NCBI RefSeq assembly: GCF_013205025.1
Contig: NZ_JABMLE010000001.1
Span: forward strand, 744,001 to 808,000
DNA: 64,000 nt
DNA from: Rathayibacter sp. VKM Ac-2857
GTDB lineage: Bacteria; Actinomycetota; Actinomycetes; Actinomycetales; Microbacteriaceae
Reading direction: 5' to 3'
Both the position numbers and the translations under genes were made by a program. Positions 62,169 to 64,000 of the stretch are shown here, piece after piece. The notes beneath the pieces are model-generated. The model was not told the DNA's origin. It saw nothing but the letters and a program-made list of their open reading frames with translations, and did not search any database. Numbering within the stretch: position 1 is the first letter of the stretch; each line of letters opens with the position of its first letter.

Positions 62169-64000
62169 ATGAGCATCTACAGCAACACCCTCCTCCTCGA
62201 GACGACCACGATGACCGCCCCGACCCCGGTCGACGCACCGGTCGTGCCGCCCGCCCCCCTCGCGCTGCGCCGCTGGGTGCGCGAGACGGCCGCGATCCTC
62301 CAGCCCGACGCGATCGAGTGGTGCGACGGCTCCCCCGCCGAGTGGTACCGCCTCACCGCCCGCATGGTGGACGAGGGGAAGCTGATCGCCCTCAACCCGG
62401 AGTGGCGGCCCGGCTCGTTCCTCGCCCGCACCGACCCGGACGACGTCGCCCGCGTCGAGGACCGCACCTTCATCTGCACCACCGACGAGGCCGACGCCGG
62501 CCCGACCAACAACTGGCGCGAGGCCTCCGCGATGAAGGCGGAGCTCGCCCCGTACTTCGCCGGCTCGATGCGCGGGCGCACGATGTACGTCGTCCCGTTC
62601 TCGATGGGCCCGGTCGGCGGCCCGCTCTCGCAGCTCGGCGTGCAGCTGACCGACTCCGCCTACGCGGTCCTCAACATGCGGATCATGGCCCGCGTCGGCG
62701 CCGAGCCGCTCGCCGCCTTCACCGAGGAGACCGCCTTCGTCCGCGGGGTGCACTCGGTGGGCTTCCCCCTCCGCGACGCCGACGGCGTCACCCGCGAGGA
62801 TGTCGCCTGGCCGTGCAATGCGACGAAGTACATCACCCAGTTCCCCGAAACGCGCGAGATCTGGTCGTTCGGCTCCGGCTACGGCGGTAACGCCCTGCTG
62901 GCCAAGAAGTGCTTCGCGCTGCGGATCGCCTCGGCGATGGGCCGCGAGGAGGGCTGGCTCGCCGAGCACATGCTCCTGATCCGCATCGTCTCGCCCGAGG
63001 GCCGGAGCTACCACGTGGCCGCCGCCTTCCCGAGCGCCTGCGGCAAGACGAACCTCGCGATGCTGCAGCCGACGATCCCCGGCTGGCGCGTCGAGACGCT
63101 CGGCGACGACATCACCTGGATGAAGAAGGGCGAGGACGGCCGCCTCTGGGCGATGAACCCCGAGACCGGCTTCTTCGGCGTCGCGCCCGGCACCGGGCAG
63201 AGCAGCAACCCCAATGCCGTGCACACCCTCTGGGGCAACACGATCTTCACCAACGTCGCGCTCCGCGAGGACGGCGACGTCTGGTGGGAGGGCCTCACCG
63301 ACGAGGTGCCCGAGCGGCTGACCGACTGGCGCGGCGAGCCGTGGACGCCCGCCTCCGGGACCCCGGCCGCGCATCCGAACGCGCGCTTCACGGCGCCCGC
63401 CCAGCAGTGCCCGACCCTCTCGCGCGAGTGGGACGCCTTCGAGGGCGTGCCGCTGGACGCGATCGTCTTCGGCGGGCGCCGGGCGAGCAACGTGCCGCTG
63501 GTGACCCAGGCCACCTCGTGGCAGCACGGCGTCTTCCTCGGCGCGACCATCGCCTCGGAGAAGACGGCCGCGGCGGAGGGGACGGTCGGCGAGCTGCGCC
63601 GCGACCCGTTCGCGATGCTGCCCTTCTGCGGCTACAACATGGCCGACTACTTCGCGCACTGGCTCGCGATCGGCGCGGACCTCGGCGAGAAGGCGCCCGC
63701 GATCTTCCAGGTCAACTGGTTCCGCAAGGGCGCCGACGGCTCCTTCCTCTGGCCCGGCTTCGGCGACAACGCGCGGGTGCTGCAGTGGCTCGTCCGGCGG
63801 ATCGAGGGGCTGGCCGAATCGCGGCCCAGCGCGATCGGCGACCTGCCGGTGTCGATCGACACCCACGGGCTGAACCTCTCCGCCGCCGCGAAGGAGGAGC
63901 TGTTCTCCGTGCCGGTGGAGGCGTGGCTCGACGAGTGCGCGCTGACGGAGGCGTTCTTCGCCCGCTTCGGCGACCGGCTGCCGCCCGAGCTGACCGCCGA
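62169..64000 (+). CDS. pckG: Phosphoenolpyruvate carboxykinase (GTP), 3' end outside window
   Basis: 610 residues are visible and the frame is still open at the edge; the family is about 600-620 long, so little is missing. The enzyme converts oxaloacetate and GTP to PEP. The P-loop [12 protein letters not shown] includes C291 and K293, the hyper-reactive cysteine and phosphate-binding lysine of the GTP class. [21 protein letters not shown] and [13 protein letters not shown] hold substrate and metal ligands, and [17 protein letters not shown] is the nucleotide site. GCGGAG lies 6 nt before the ATG; an in-frame ATG 14 codons on is possible. Confidence 0.96.
   Translation, partial: MSIYSNTLLLETTTMTAPTPVDAPVVPPAPLALRRWVRETAAILQPDAIEWCDGSPAEWYRLTARMVDEGKLIALNPEWRPGSFLARTDPDDVARVEDRTFICTTDEADAGPTNNWREASAMKAELAPYFAGSMRGRTMYVVPFSMGPVGGPLSQLGVQLTDSAYAVLNMRIMARVGAEPLAAFTEETAFVRGVHSVGFPLRDADGVTREDVAWPCNATKYITQFPETREIWSFGSGYGGNALLAKKCFALRIASAMGREEGWLAEHMLLIRIVSPEGRSYHVAAAFPSACGKTNLAMLQPTIPGWRVETLGDDITWMKKGEDGRLWAMNPETGFFGVAPGTGQSSNPNAVHTLWGNTIFTNVALREDGDVWWEGLTDEVPERLTDWRGEPWTPASGTPAAHPNARFTAPAQQCPTLSREWDAFEGVPLDAIVFGGRRASNVPLVTQATSWQHGVFLGATIASEKTAAAEGTVGELRRDPFAMLPFCGYNMADYFAHWLAIGADLGEKAPAIFQVNWFRKGADGSFLWPGFGDNARVLQWLVRRIEGLAESRPSAIGDLPVSIDTHGLNLSAAAKEELFSVPVEAWLDECALTEAFFARFGDRLPPELTA

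Overview
The window is 64 kb of very GC-rich DNA with an actinobacterial gene set. It has an acyl-CoA carboxylase with a separate epsilon subunit, an LpdA-type quinone reductase, a RamB-like regulator divergent from GTP-dependent PEP carboxykinase, and an MgtA-like mannosyltransferase next to a GDP-mannose enzyme. Many start codons lie 6-8 nt behind a TANNNT box, as expected for leaderless mRNAs. Together with the dispersed palindromes, this points to the family Microbacteriaceae (Rathayibacter/Curtobacterium/Clavibacter type). That placement is inference from gene content. No rRNA, tRNA, CRISPR array or IS transposase was found.

Layout. 0-8 kb: a truncated membrane protein, accE, a three-gene sensory module, an RNA methyltransferase, maf and accA. 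8-17.7 kb: lpdA, punA with a phosphosugar mutase, an alpha/beta hydrolase, a secreted GH18-like protein with two chitin-binding modules, and a DUF418 protein divergent from a TetR regulator. 18-27.3 kb: a leftward nucleoside uptake and salvage cluster (BMP lipoprotein, ABC ATPase, two permeases, cdd, deoA, add) ending in an orphan PTS IIA-IIB pair. 28-34.3 kb: manC divergent from mgtA, then sdhCDAB. 34.4-42.5 kb: YihY, the fructose PTS operon, an xth-type exonuclease, trpS and a HAD hydrolase.

43.1-53.8 kb is the highlight: a compact leftward RiPP cluster that matches the daptide class. It has three small precursors with a shared LAF..LE leader motif and a C-terminal Ala-Thr, a class III aminotransferase, an iron-ADH-like enzyme, a methyltransferase, a membrane metalloprotease and a three-gene ABC exporter. 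It also encodes a YcaO protein, which I do not recall from the founding daptide pathway, and the precursors contain no cysteine. This suggests a daptide variant with an extra backbone modification.

53.9-59.4 kb is a glycerol regulon (glpK, glpF, glpD and a SorC-family regulator). 59.4-64 kb holds a DUF559 protein bracketed by inverted 61-bp palindromes, then a RamB-like regulator divergent from pckG, which runs off the window.

Three families of dispersed repeats fill most long gene-free gaps: REPIN-like paired palindromes, a roughly 100-120 bp element carrying a terminator-like hairpin, and a 61-bp palindrome. All calls come from reading the sequence by eye; no database search was run.
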